64,000 nucleotides of DNA from Streptomyces sp. NBC_01716 (GCF_036248275.1 NZ_CP109181.1:5332001-5396000), one strand, 5' to 3'; shown: positions 1 to 8,514, counted from the stretch's first letter. Made by a program: numbers and translations. Notes: generated by a model not told the origin, from the sequence alone.

Positions 1-1087
1 CGTCGGCCCGTACGAGGAGAAGCAGATCGGCGCGGCCATCCGGCGTGAACTGCTGCGCGAGGGCCAGGTCTTCTACATCCACAACCGCGTCGAGTCCATC
101 GACCGCGCCACGGCCCGGCTGCGCCAGATCGTCCCCGAGGCGCGGATCGCGACCGCGCACGGCCAGATGTCCGAACAGGCCCTGGAGCAGGTCGTGGTGG
201 ACTTCTGGGAGAAGAAGTTCGACGTCCTCGTCTCCACCACGATCGTGGAGTCCGGCATCGACATCGCCAACGCCAACACCCTGGTGGTGGAGCGCGGCGA
301 CAACTTCGGCCTCTCCCAACTGCACCAGCTGCGCGGCCGGGTGGGACGCGGCAGGGAGCGCGGCTACGCGTACTTCCTCTACCCGCCGGAGAAGCCGCTG
401 ACCGAGACCGCGCACGAACGCCTCGCGACGATCGCCCAGCACACCGAGATGGGCGCCGGCATGTATGTCGCGATGAAGGACCTGGAGATCCGCGGCGCGG
501 GCAATCTGCTCGGCGGCGAGCAGTCCGGGCACATCGCGGGCGTCGGCTTCGACCTGTACGTACGCATGGTGGGCGAGGCCGTCGCGGACTACCGCGCGGC
601 GGTCGACGGCACGGTGCAGGAGGAGCCGCCGCTGGAGGTCAAGATCGAGCTGCCGGTCGACGCGCACGTCCCGCACGACTACGCGCCCGGCGAGCGGCTG
701 CGCCTCCAGGCGTACCGGGCGATCGCCTCGGCCAACTCGGAGGCCGACATCGCCGCCGTACGGGAGGAGCTGACGGACCGTTACGGCAAGCTCCCCGAAC
801 CGGTCGAGAACCTGCTGCTGGTGGCGGGGCTGCGGATGCTGGCGCGGGCGTGCGGAGTCGGTGAGATCGTCCTCCAGGGGCCCAACATCCGCTTCGCACC
901 GGTGGAGTTGAGGGAGTCGCAGGAGCTGCGGCTCAAGCGCCTCCATCCCCGTACGGTGATCAAGCCGACGGCCCATCAGATCCTGGTGCCTCGCCCGACG
1001 GCGGGCAAGATCGGTGGCAAGCCGGTGGTCGGACGCGAACTGCTGTCGTGGACGGGGGAGTTCCTGGCGACGATCCTGGGGTCGTGA
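1..1087 (+). CDS. mfd: Transcription-repair coupling factor Mfd, C-terminal part
   Basis: This is the 3' end of mfd; the gene begins before the window and is read in frame from base 2. Mfd is the ATP-driven translocase that strips stalled RNA polymerase from DNA lesions and recruits UvrA. The visible part covers the second RecA-like helicase lobe, with the motif VI segment QLHQLRGRVGRGRERGYAY near residue 100 of the fragment, then the relay hairpin region (MGAGMYVAMKDLEIRGAGNL) and the C-terminal TRCF domain that binds UvrA. The stop codon TGA at 1085-1087 overlaps the GTG start of the next gene, so the two are probably cotranscribed and translationally coupled. Confidence 0.95.
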   Translation, partial: VGPYEEKQIGAAIRRELLREGQVFYIHNRVESIDRATARLRQIVPEARIATAHGQMSEQALEQVVVDFWEKKFDVLVSTTIVESGIDIANANTLVVERGDNFGLSQLHQLRGRVGRGRERGYAYFLYPPEKPLTETAHERLATIAQHTEMGAGMYVAMKDLEIRGAGNLLGGEQSGHIAGVGFDLYVRMVGEAVADYRAAVDGTVQEEPPLEVKIELPVDAHVPHDYAPGERLRLQAYRAIASANSEADIAAVREELTDRYGKLPEPVENLLLVAGLRMLARACGVGEIVLQGPNIRFAPVELRESQELRLKRLHPRTVIKPTAHQILVPRPTAGKIGGKPVVGRELLSWTGEFLATILGS

Positions 1088-1677
1088 CCACCTCCAGAAA
1101 ACGCACGCCACCGCTCCTCGTCGCCGCCCTCGCCGCCCTCGTCGCACTCACGGCCTCGCTGCTCGCGGGGTGCGACGCCCTCGACTCCGCCGATGTCGAC
1201 GACAGCACCCCGGACGGGCGGGCGACGAGCCCGCTCAAGAACACCGACGGCACCGCGCCGGGTCTCGCGCCCCTCACCGGGGACGCGGACCTGGCGGCGG
1301 CCCGGAAGCTGATCGACGGGCTGGCGGTGAAGGGGCGCGGCCCCAGGACCGGTTACGACCGGGACGAGTTCGGCTACGCGTGGATGGACACGGCCGACGG
1401 GGTGCCGCTCGCGAGGAACGGCTGCGACACCCGTAACGACCTCCTGAAACGCGACGGCCAGGAGATCGAGTTCCGGTCCGGCTCCGACTGCGTGATCGTC
1501 TCGCTGACGCTGCACGACCCGTACACCGGCAAGGACATCGCCTGGAAGAAGCAGCGGGCGACGGCCGTCCAGATAGACCACCTGGTGCCGCTCTCCTACA
1601 GCTGGCAACTGGGCGCGGCCCGCTGGAACGAGTCCAAGCGCGAGCAACTGGCGAACGACCTTATGTTGGCGGTGTAG
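1084..1677 (+). pseudogene. HNH-nuclease-like lipoprotein, 5' portion, interrupted by mobile element
   Basis: This is the host copy of a secreted DUF1524/GmrSD-type HNH endonuclease-like lipoprotein. It starts at the GTG overlapping the mfd stop. A Sec lipoprotein signal ends in the lipobox LLAGC near residue 30, and the Asp-His of the nuclease fold is in QIDHLVPLSYSW. The native frame runs to LAND (codon ending at 1659). It then enters foreign sequence, adds LMLAV and stops at TAG 1675-1677. The missing C-terminal 68 residues lie in frame at 14279-14485. Joining the two parts across one copy of ACGACC gives a 260-residue protein, close in length to the intact copy at 1678-2490. The break falls between the DH and the N...K parts of the active site, so this piece should be inactive. 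Confidence 0.9.
1655..1660 (+). other. Left attachment junction (attL core ACGACC) of the outer element
   Basis: The hexamer ACGACC here is repeated at 14274-14279. At this junction it is flanked on the left by host HNH codons (CAACTGGCGA) and on the right by the element arm TTATGTTGGC. At the right junction it is flanked by GCCGACATAA and then host codons CCCTGAACCT. A circularised element would therefore carry the arms GCCGACATAA and TTATGTTGGC (one mismatch from inverted repeats) around the 6-bp spacer. That is the classical core layout of a tyrosine-recombinase attP site. Confidence 0.85.
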
Positions 1678-1700
1678 ATGTCTCACGGTGATGTGTCTCA
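1661..1700 (+). repeat. Left terminal repeat of the outer element
   Basis: The left end reads TTATGTTGGC (1661-1670), 8 bp, then TGTCTCA (1679-1685), with a second TGTCTCA at 1694-1700. The reverse complement of the right end (14248-14273) reads TTATGTCGGC, 9 bp, TGTCTCA. The shared layout marks imperfect terminal inverted repeats and probably recombinase-binding sites. The ATG of the element-borne HNH gene (1678) lies inside this repeat. Confidence 0.8.
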
Positions 1701-2490
1701 GGGGCGGGGCGGCGGAGTGTCCAGGCGGAGTCTCACGAGCGGCGTGCTGCATACCGGCGCTGCACTGGTTGTCGGGGCGGTCCTGGCGGGCTGTACGGGA
1801 GGTGGGCTCTCCGACGAGAGCGGTTCATCGGGCGGTGGCTCGTCAGCATCAGGCAGGTACGGAACCAGCCCCTTGGCTGCCCCCGACGGAACGAAGCCGG
1901 GGCTGGCCCCGCTCTCGTCCGAGACGGACGAGGCGACAGCGCGTGAACTGATCTCCAAGCTGCCGACCAAGGGGCGAGGGCCGAAGACGGGCTATGACCG
2001 GGACGAGTTCGGTTACGCGTGGATGGACACGGCGGACGGGGTGCCGCTGGCGAGGAACGGTTGTGACACGCGCAACGACTTGCTGAAACTCCATGGACGC
2101 AACGTCCAGTTCCGTGTGGGCTCCGACTGCGTGGTCGTGTCGATGGACCTGTACGACCCGTACACCGGCAAGGACATCGCCTGGAAGAAGGCCAAGGCCA
2201 CCGAGGTGCAGATCGACCACGTGGTGCCGTTGTCGTACGCCTGGCAGATGGGCGCCGCCCGCTGGAGCGAGGAGAAGCGGCAGCGGCTGGCCAACGACGT
2301 GCTGAACCTTCTTCCGGTCTCGGGCTCGACGAACTCCGCCAAGCGCGACTCCGGCCCGGCCTCGTGGCTGCCGCCGAACAAGGCAATCCGGTGCTCGTAC
2401 ACGGTGCGGTTCGCGCAAGTGGCAGCCAAGTACGAACTGCCCGTGACGTCGGCGGACAAGACCATGATGCTGCACCAGTGCGGCGCTTGA
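1678..2490 (+). CDS. Element-borne intact copy of the HNH-nuclease-like lipoprotein
   Basis: This is a full-length homologue of the interrupted host gene, lying inside the element at its extreme left end. It is a predicted exported lipoprotein. From the in-frame GTG at 1717 it begins MSRRSLTSGVLHTGAALVV and ends its signal at LAGC, which resembles a twin-arginine (SRRxLT) lipoprotein signal. The nuclease region has QIDHVVPLSYAW, ANDVLNLLPV and NSAKRDSGPASWLPP, so the D-H, N and N..K positions split in the host copy are all present. The ATG at 1678 follows the TAG of the truncated gene with no gap, which suggests termination-reinitiation coupling; the GTG at 1717 is the alternative start (257 residues). 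The substrate is unknown, and DNA cleavage is inferred from the fold only. Confidence 0.85.
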   Translation: MSHGDVSQGRGGGVSRRSLTSGVLHTGAALVVGAVLAGCTGGGLSDESGSSGGGSSASGRYGTSPLAAPDGTKPGLAPLSSETDEATARELISKLPTKGRGPKTGYDRDEFGYAWMDTADGVPLARNGCDTRNDLLKLHGRNVQFRVGSDCVVVSMDLYDPYTGKDIAWKKAKATEVQIDHVVPLSYAWQMGAARWSEEKRQRLANDVLNLLPVSGSTNSAKRDSGPASWLPPNKAIRCSYTVRFAQVAAKYELPVTSADKTMMLHQCGA

Positions 2491-2592
2491 GGGTCCAGAG
2501 GTTCGGCAGCTCTGCAGGGCGCTGCTGTCAGACTTGGGCACCCCCGTTCACGTCTCCGCAGGCACCCTTTGGGCCACCACCAGGAGGAACCA

Positions 2593-3000
2593 GTGTCATA
2601 CCCGCAACTGCACACCCCTGAGGAGAAGCTCGCCGACGCGGAGAAGCTCGCCGACGCGAAGAAGCTGTTGAGCCTCCCGCGTATCGTCGTGATCTGCGGC
2701 TCCACCCGTTTCATGACCGAGATGACCGAGGCCGATCTGCGGGAGACCAAAGCCGGAAAGATTGTCGTCAAACCGGGCTGTGACATGAAGTCGCCGCACG
2801 AACTTTGGTCCGATCCTGTCGAGGCCGAGGCGCTGAAGGTTCGACTCGACGAGCTGCACCGGGCGAAGATCCGGCTCGCTGATGAGGTGCTCGTAGTCGG
2901 CGACTACATCGGAGACAGCACCCGAGCCGAAATCGCCTACGCCCGGTCGCTGGGCAAGCCCGTGCGGTTCACGCACCCCGAGGTCGACCCCGACGCCTGA
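2593..3000 (+). CDS. DUF4406 / nucleoside 2-deoxyribosyltransferase-like protein
   Basis: This 135-residue cytoplasmic protein is cargo of the outer element. The GTG at 2593 has a strong GGAGG five bases upstream. The core begins RIVVICGSTRF, the phosphate-loop-like opening of the nucleoside 2-deoxyribosyltransferase/DUF4406 Rossmann-like fold. It continues with an aspartate- and glutamate-rich helix (DELHRAKIRLADEVLVVGDY) and GDSTRAEIAYARSLGKPV, the usual end of this fold. The N-terminus carries an exact 18-bp tandem duplication (2623-2640 and 2641-2658) that repeats EKLADA. A role in nucleotide handling is inferred from the family and no substrate can be named. Confidence 0.7.
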   Translation: MSYPQLHTPEEKLADAEKLADAKKLLSLPRIVVICGSTRFMTEMTEADLRETKAGKIVVKPGCDMKSPHELWSDPVEAEALKVRLDELHRAKIRLADEVLVVGDYIGDSTRAEIAYARSLGKPVRFTHPEVDPDA

Positions 3001-3118
3001 CCGCCCACCCCCACACCCTCCGCAGTCACCCCTTGCTGGAGCTTCGTGGAAGACGGGCTGGATGTATGGCAGCGCTACCTTCAGCAGCCGGAGAGCGCGA
3101 CAGGACGGCGTGGGTGAG

Positions 3119-3649
3119 TCAGGGCTGCACCAGGGTTGAGCCCGTGGCTGTCCTGGCACTTTTGAGCTGCTTGACCACCCCTGCCTGCTTCCCGGCAAGC
3201 TGAGCGTGAAGGCGACGGGCGTCCGCTTCCAACTCGGCGTTCCTCAGGGCGAGAATCTGGATCTGGTTCGCGTACGCCGCGACGGTGGCACGCAACTCCC
3301 GGATCTCGGCGCCCTTCTCCCGGCGGAGTTCCCGCTCGGACTGTTTCAGGCGCGCGACTTCCTGCCTGAGCTCGTCGGACTCAGGACGCCTGGTCGCGGG
3401 CGAGCTGAGAATCCCCTTGATGACTGCCGCGACGGGAGAGCGGTAGTACGAGGCTCGGGAGACGCCTGCCTCGGCGGCGATGTTCACTGCTGAGGTACGG
3501 CCGTCAGTGATCTCTGGACGGCCGAGCATGAGCCGCTCGAAGGCACGCATGATCTGTTGGTCGATGTCGGTCAGGCCGGTGTTTTCCCGGGCCAGGCGGG
3601 CGAAGGCGGTGCGGACGGCTTGAAGGGTCTCGTCCATGGAGTTGGTCAT
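3119..3649 (-). CDS. TnpC-like transposition accessory protein (DUF6262-type)
   Basis: This 176-residue protein ends the outer element's recombinase operon; its start lies two bases past the stop of the broken third recombinase. The N-terminal half contains a helix-turn-helix-like stretch (SAVNIAAEAGVSRASYYR, near residues 50-70). The C-terminal half is a long charged coiled coil (about residues 88-165). This matches the small TnpC/DUF6262 proteins encoded after the recombinases in Tn554-type elements, where TnpC influences the efficiency and orientation of transposition. It shows no catalytic motif and appears intact. Confidence 0.75.
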   Translation of the reverse strand: MTNSMDETLQAVRTAFARLARENTGLTDIDQQIMRAFERLMLGRPEITDGRTSAVNIAAEAGVSRASYYRSPVAAVIKGILSSPATRRPESDELRQEVARLKQSERELRREKGAEIRELRATVAAYANQIQILALRNAELEADARRLHAQLAGKQAGVVKQLKSARTATGSTLVQP

Positions 3650-3651
3650 CG

Positions 3652-4722
3652 TCAGGTGTCCTCGTGGTCGATCTCGGCGATCAGGCGGGTGAGCGTGGCC
3701 AGGTGCTCGGCGATGGCGAGTCGCTGGAACTGTGGGAAGCCGGCGGCCTCACCGAGTTCGGCCCGAGCCATGTCGTGTGCTCGTTCCAGGCGGGGCAGGT
3801 GGACGACGGAGCGGCGTGAGTTGGGGCAGTTCATGCACATGTCGAGCATGGGGACGGGGCGTCCCAGCGGCTTGGCTCGCTTGCGGCACACAGCCGTCTC
3901 CGCCTGGTAGAAGCAGTCGTTCAGCACGCCGGGGTGCAGGGTCTTCGTCAAGTGGTGCAGCAGCGTCCTCAGCCGGGAGGGGCTGGCCACGACACCCGGC
4001 AGGTCTCCGAGTTCGCTGCGGATGCGGTCGAACTCGGCCTCGATGCGCCGGGCGGCGCCGCCCGCTGAGGCGCCGCCGTCGTTCCAGTCGTGGTAGAGGT
4101 CCTCGACATAATCGAGCTTGGCCACGGCCTCCTCGGCCGCGACCTCGTCGGCGAAGCCGGAGGCGGATGTTCCCGCGTAGCCCTCGAACATGGTGATCGC
4201 GGCGTGCTTGTACTGGCGGGCGCCCGCGACCACGCCGAAGGGCTGGTGGGCGATGTGCCACGCGAGCGTCCGGCGGAACTGTCGGGTGTCGAAGGCCCAT
4301 GGAAGAGCAGTGGACTCTGCCACCGCTGCCCCTTCCGCCGTGTCGTTCGGAACCGCGCCGTCGGTGATCGGGCCGGCATCGGGTGGTGGGGCTGCCGTGA
4401 TCGTGGGTATGTAGAGCCCCTCCGGTGTGCTGAACAGCTCGTTGAGATGGTCCCGGAAAGCCCGAATGCGGCGCGGCATGTTGCTGAGCAGCACGTACCC
4501 GTTGCGCCCGCCGCCGTCGTAGCCGAAGAGGTGGCCGGGGTCGTCGTTGATCTCGCGGAGTACGGCGACGGCCTGGTGGACGACATTCAGCACGACCCAT
4601 TCGGCTTCCTCCCCGCTGAGTTCGCGCCCCTTGCCCTTGTAGACCCGGCCCCGGAGCTTGTACCTGGTCCGTCCGTCGGCGCCGCGCTCGGTGAGGGCAC
4701 AGTCCCGGCCAAGCTCACGCAC
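3652..4722 (-). pseudogene. Third tyrosine recombinase, C-terminal half (split by nested element)
   Basis: Homology begins at VRELGRDC (codon ending at 4722) and runs 356 residues to the stop. It contains the catalytic RQFRRTLAW box, the family's version of HxxR, and the tyrosine motif MFEGYAGTS. A C-terminal cysteine cluster follows (CFYQAETAVC, CMNCPNSRRS). It lacks the first catalytic arginine box, which is found in SGMRDVE at the end of 9812-10900. The two halves add up to about 719 residues, normal for this large actinobacterial recombinase class, and both join at codon boundaries. An in-frame GTG at 4815 overlaps the pip stop (GTGA), so a hybrid fragment could still be translated, but it should be catalytically dead. 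Confidence 0.88.
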
Positions 4723-4811
4723 TACTGGCGGGAGGGGGTTATTCCGACCGTGCGCTATTCCTGTCCTCTGGCTCTCTCGTGGGGCGAGGGAGCACGGCGT
4801 AGCGGTGCCAG

Positions 4812-5777
4812 TCACCGTCCGCTCTTGCCGAACCGCGCGATCGCCTCCAGGGTCGCGTCCTGCATCGTGGGACTGCCTGTGTGTCCGGAGTCGTCGATCA
4901 CTTTCAGCTCCGCGTCTGGCCACGCTTTGGACAACTCCCACGCGGTCTTCAATGGGCTGCCGAGGTCGAGTCGGCCGTGGATCAGCACTGCTGGGATACC
5001 GGCCAGCCGATGTGCGTCACGGAGCAGTTGTCCATCTTCAAGCCAGGCATCGTTCGCGAAGTAGTGCGCGCAGATCCGAACGAATGCCATCAGTGCGCTG
5101 TCAGTCTTGTCGCTGTAGGCGCCCGGATGACCAAGTACTTCGTGGGCGATGACGGCGTCCTCCCAAGCACACCAGTCCCGCGCCGCCTTCACCCTGACCG
5201 CCTCATCAGGGCTGTTCAGCAGCTGGTTATAGGCGGCCACGAGATTGCCGCTCCGGTCCGCCTCCGGAAGTGCGTCGCGGAATGTCTCCCAGGGGCCTGG
5301 CAGCAGGCGTCCGACGCCGTGGTAGAGCCAGTCGGTCTCCTCCGGCCGGGTCATGGTGACGCCGACGATGACAACCTCGGAGACTCGCTCGGGATAGCGC
5401 TCAGCGTAGGCGAGGATCAGTGTTGAGCCCCAGGAGCCGCCGTAGAGGAGCCATCGCTCGATGCCCAGGTGTTCGCGTAGCCGCTCCATATCCTTGATGA
5501 GGTGGTCGGTGGTGTTGAGATCGAGGCTGACGGACGGGTCGGAGGCGTGAGGCCGGCTCTCACCGCAGCCACGCTGATCGAACAGGACGATCCGGTAGAC
5601 CTCGGGATCGAACATCTTGCGACTGCCACGGCGCCCCCCGCTGCCGGGCCCGCCGTGCACGCACAGAGCCGTCTTTCCATTGGGATTCCCGCTGGTCTCC
5701 CAGTAGATCTGGTTTCCGTCGCCGACATCGAGGAGACCGTGCGCGTACAGTTCGATGGGCGGGAACGGCTGGGCCAT
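4812..5777 (-). CDS. pip: Prolyl aminopeptidase (proline iminopeptidase)
   Basis: This 321-residue alpha/beta hydrolase would remove N-terminal proline from peptides in the cytoplasm. The oxyanion-hole segment HGGPGSGG is at residues 41-48 and the nucleophile Ser115 lies in GGSWGS. The acid residue is in HGRLDLGSP and the catalytic histidine in DDSGHTGSP near the C-terminus. The length and the opening (PIELYAHGLLDVGDGNQIYWE) fit the S33 family. The start follows a GGAGGAG ribosome site. It is the last gene of the nested element, 41 bases after the CxxC-array gene, and is the only recognisable metabolic cargo there. Its stop overlaps a GTG that continues into the broken recombinase. Confidence 0.9.
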   Translation of the reverse strand: MAQPFPPIELYAHGLLDVGDGNQIYWETSGNPNGKTALCVHGGPGSGGRRGSRKMFDPEVYRIVLFDQRGCGESRPHASDPSVSLDLNTTDHLIKDMERLREHLGIERWLLYGGSWGSTLILAYAERYPERVSEVVIVGVTMTRPEETDWLYHGVGRLLPGPWETFRDALPEADRSGNLVAAYNQLLNSPDEAVRVKAARDWCAWEDAVIAHEVLGHPGAYSDKTDSALMAFVRICAHYFANDAWLEDGQLLRDAHRLAGIPAVLIHGRLDLGSPLKTAWELSKAWPDAELKVIDDSGHTGSPTMQDATLEAIARFGKSGR

Positions 5778-5818
5778 GGTGGTCTCCTCCTGAAGGCGTG
5801 AAGAACAACCTCGCGAGG

Positions 5819-8191
5819 CTAGTCGACGGCTGGAACAACGTCTCCTGGTTTGTCCTCGGCTCGCGCGGCAAGGTACTCGGCCCAGTCGCGTCGGGCATAG
5901 GCGACCCAGCGGAGCGCGGTGTGGCGGTGCATCCCGGTCACGTCGGCGAGGATCGGGCTGGGGAGATCAGCAGCGAGGGCGGCCAGCGCCGCGTTGCGCG
6001 CGGTGCGGACCGGGATGCCATGTCGGCCCAGTTTCTGGGTCATGCCGTGTGTCGAGATCGGCTTGCCCGGGACCATGCCCGGAAAGAGCCACCGAGGCCC
6101 TGGGTGGACTCGCGAGAGCTGCGGCCGTATCTGGGGCTGTTCGGAAAGTTGACGAAGGAGTTCAGCGAGCCGTGGCGGCAGCAGGACGGGGTGCCGGCCC
6201 AGGACCAGGTGGGTGTGTTTGTCGCCGAACTTGAGTTGCTCAGGCGTCAGATGGCAAAGGCGTTCGGTGGACGGGCCGAACAGCAGGGTGATCGCGCCAG
6301 CAGCCCGGACGTCCCTAGGCAGGGCATCGTCGGTCAGACAGCGCTGGAGGAGCGGCCATCGGTCGTCTTCGTCGAGGAGGTCCTGGGGTTCCTGCCTCGG
6401 GATGGAGGGGACTGTCAGTTCGCGGGTGAGCCGACGGCTCGTGGTCCATTTCAGGAAGTAGCGGATCAGGTAGCGCCGTTGGCTGGTGGCTCCGGTGATC
6501 CAGTCGTCGATGTGTCCCTGGGTGAGGTCGGCGAGGGCCAGGTCGCGTTGGTCGATCCAGGCCAGGAAGTCCAGGGCAACGCTGACGCGGCGCCGCAGGT
6601 CGCGGTCGGCTGAGGCGGGATGGTGGCGGGTGGCGGCCCGTTGGCGGGCGCGTCGGAGCAGGAACCAGTTCAGGAACGGGCGGGCGAGGTTGGCGTGTGC
6701 GACCGGCTTGTCCGCGAGTTCGTGCTCCAGCCAGCCGGGGATGCGTTCGAGGTCTTCGTGCCGCTCCTCCAAAATGCCGGTGTGAACGAGGAGTTGGCGG
6801 ATATAGCGCTGGTTCCGGCTGGGTGGGAGCTCGTCCAGCAAGTCGTGGGTGAGCTCGTGCCCTTCGGCCGCCAATCGGGCGAGGAGCTTGGTGTTCGGGC
6901 TCTCCTTGATCCACTGGATGGCGGGGAACGGTGAGGGAGCGTCCGCCAGTGCGGCTGCGAGCGGTTCCAGTTGCGGGGCGATCGCACCGTCGGACCCGGC
7001 CAGCAGGGCGTTGACCCGCTCGGCGAGGACGCAGTGAGCGCATCGTCCGCGGCTGTGGGGATTGCCGGCTCGACCGCATTGCTTGCAGGTGTAGTCGGCG
7101 GCGAAGCCGACGCAGGGTCCGCAGACGTCGTCGCCGTCGTCGCCCCGCGCGATCAGCGGCTGGACTATGCCGCAGCGCGGGCACTCGGCTGGTGACCGAA
7201 GCACGGCGGTGTAGCAGGTCATGCAGACCGGCCCGATCGGCCATCGGGTGTTGACCGGCTTGGTCCGACCGCAGCGGGCGCACGGCTCGCCGGTGCGGTG
7301 TCGCTGGTAGCAGGTGGCGCAGATCGGCTGGCCCTGTTGGTCGCGGCTGGTGCAGGGGCGGACCCGGCTGCAGATTGAGCAGGTTGCCTCGGGGCCCTGG
7401 TAGCAGCCGTCGCAGAGGTCCGGCTGCCCGTCGCGCGCGTTGCGGGCGATGCGCTTGAGTTGCCCGCACCGACCGCAGAGCCGTCGGGGTCGGCGATGGC
7501 GGTTGTAGCAGAGGTGACAGAGTGCGCCGTCGTCGTCAACGAGGGCAGCGGGTGCGCTCTTTCCGCAGCTTATGCACGTGTGCATCGGGCGTTTCCAGCA
7601 CTTCATGCACAGCCCTCGGCCGTCGTCGCGTCGCACGACCGGGTGTCGGAGCTGACCGCAGTCGGCGCACTCCTCGAACGTGGCGGGGTCCGCGCGGTAG
7701 CAGCGATGGCAGATTGGGCCTTCGGGGCGCCGGGCAGTGACGCGCTGGCCTTCACGGTGGCAGCGTGCGCAGGTTTCGCGGTTGCGGCTTCGGGCGTCGC
7801 ACGAACCGCAGACTCGCCCTTCGGGGCGGAGTTGCCGCAGGTCGGACCGGATCTTTCCGCAGTGCGCGCATCCGGGGCGAACGACCGGATGTCCGGCTTC
7901 GTGCAGCACCTCGGCCAGCCGCAGTAGAACCGGTGGGCAGAGAGAGCTGCCCGAGGTCAGGGCGTCAGGGTGGGCGGCCATGTGATCGGCCAGCTCCTCC
8001 AGGAACCGAGCGGCGCCGCGGACGGGGATCGGCACCGCCGTCTCCAACGCCGCGTTCGCGCCGGCGGTACTGAGGGCCGGCAGAGCCGTGGTGACCTGGC
8101 CAACGGCGGCGTTCGTGGCGGATTCCATCCGAGCCGCTTGCGCGGCGAGTCGGGCGATGACCGACGGGGCGGTTGGCGAGGGTGCGGTCAC
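5819..8191 (-). CDS. CxxC zinc-ribbon-array protein with degenerate tyrosine-recombinase domain
   Basis: This 790-residue protein belongs to the nested element. From about residue 108 to 390 it has nine tandem CxxC...CxxC units of roughly 35 residues each (for example CAHCGK...CGSC and CARCGR...CMTC), presumably binding zinc and DNA. The C-terminal third resembles a phage-type integrase (RYLIRYFLKWT, GAITLLFGPSTERLCHLTPEQL, GIPVRTARNAALAALA). The canonical R, HxxR and Tyr positions look degenerate, so it may help the neighbouring recombinase rather than cut DNA itself. The start overlaps the stop of the HTH gene by 4 bp. Confidence 0.75.
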   Translation of the reverse strand: MTAPSPTAPSVIARLAAQAARMESATNAAVGQVTTALPALSTAGANAALETAVPIPVRGAARFLEELADHMAAHPDALTSGSSLCPPVLLRLAEVLHEAGHPVVRPGCAHCGKIRSDLRQLRPEGRVCGSCDARSRNRETCARCHREGQRVTARRPEGPICHRCYRADPATFEECADCGQLRHPVVRRDDGRGLCMKCWKRPMHTCISCGKSAPAALVDDDGALCHLCYNRHRRPRRLCGRCGQLKRIARNARDGQPDLCDGCYQGPEATCSICSRVRPCTSRDQQGQPICATCYQRHRTGEPCARCGRTKPVNTRWPIGPVCMTCYTAVLRSPAECPRCGIVQPLIARGDDGDDVCGPCVGFAADYTCKQCGRAGNPHSRGRCAHCVLAERVNALLAGSDGAIAPQLEPLAAALADAPSPFPAIQWIKESPNTKLLARLAAEGHELTHDLLDELPPSRNQRYIRQLLVHTGILEERHEDLERIPGWLEHELADKPVAHANLARPFLNWFLLRRARQRAATRHHPASADRDLRRRVSVALDFLAWIDQRDLALADLTQGHIDDWITGATSQRRYLIRYFLKWTTSRRLTRELTVPSIPRQEPQDLLDEDDRWPLLQRCLTDDALPRDVRAAGAITLLFGPSTERLCHLTPEQLKFGDKHTHLVLGRHPVLLPPRLAELLRQLSEQPQIRPQLSRVHPGPRWLFPGMVPGKPISTHGMTQKLGRHGIPVRTARNAALAALAADLPSPILADVTGMHRHTALRWVAYARRDWAEYLAARAEDKPGDVVPAVD

Positions 8192-8514
8192 AATCCCTCC
8201 GGTCGTCGGATCGAGGTCCGGCGCACGGCCGGGAGCGGGCCGGGCGTCTCGCCGCCAGCGGTCTTGCGTACCTCTTCATTGACGACCTGGACCTCGATGA
8301 GGTCGTTGGGCTGGCAGTCGAGGATGTCGCACAGAGCCGCGAGGGTGTCCATCGACATCCGCTGCGGAGGCTGCGTGACCAGGCGGAAGACCTGCTCGCG
8401 CGAGAGGGCGACGCCCCGTTCGGCCAGCAGCGGCACCAGGTCGGTGGTCTGGAACATCTCCCGGTCGGCCATGAGCTTGCGCAGGTTCCAGCGGTAGCCC
8501 ATCTTCTTGATCAC
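8188..8514 (-). CDS. Small Cro/C1-type HTH protein of the nested element
   Basis: This 108-residue protein has an XRE/Cro-type helix-turn-helix over residues 10-75 (NLRKLMADREMFQTTDLVPL, LAERGVALSREQVFRLVTQ, then MSMDTLAALCDILDCQPNDL). This resembles small HTH_26-type phage and plasmid repressors. Both ends overlap neighbouring recombinase genes by 4 bp, so the three are translated as one unit. It probably acts as a repressor or directionality factor for the nested element. The basic, unstructured C-tail has no recognisable domain. Confidence 0.8.
   Translation of the reverse strand: MIKKMGYRWNLRKLMADREMFQTTDLVPLLAERGVALSREQVFRLVTQPPQRMSMDTLAALCDILDCQPNDLIEVQVVNEEVRKTAGGETPGPLPAVRRTSIRRPEGL

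Noticed and set aside
1084..2490. Simple tandem duplication of the HNH gene as an explanation for the two adjacent copies
   Set aside because: The first copy lacks its C-terminus, which is found in frame 12.6 kb away; the second copy lies inside terminal inverted repeats and next to an att-like core. Insertion of an element carrying the second copy explains all of this, a plain duplication does not.
3652..4941. A 429-residue gene starting at 4941
   Set aside because: The first 66 or so codons run antisense through the prolyl aminopeptidase gene or through nested-element end sequence and show no recombinase similarity; real homology starts at about 4722.
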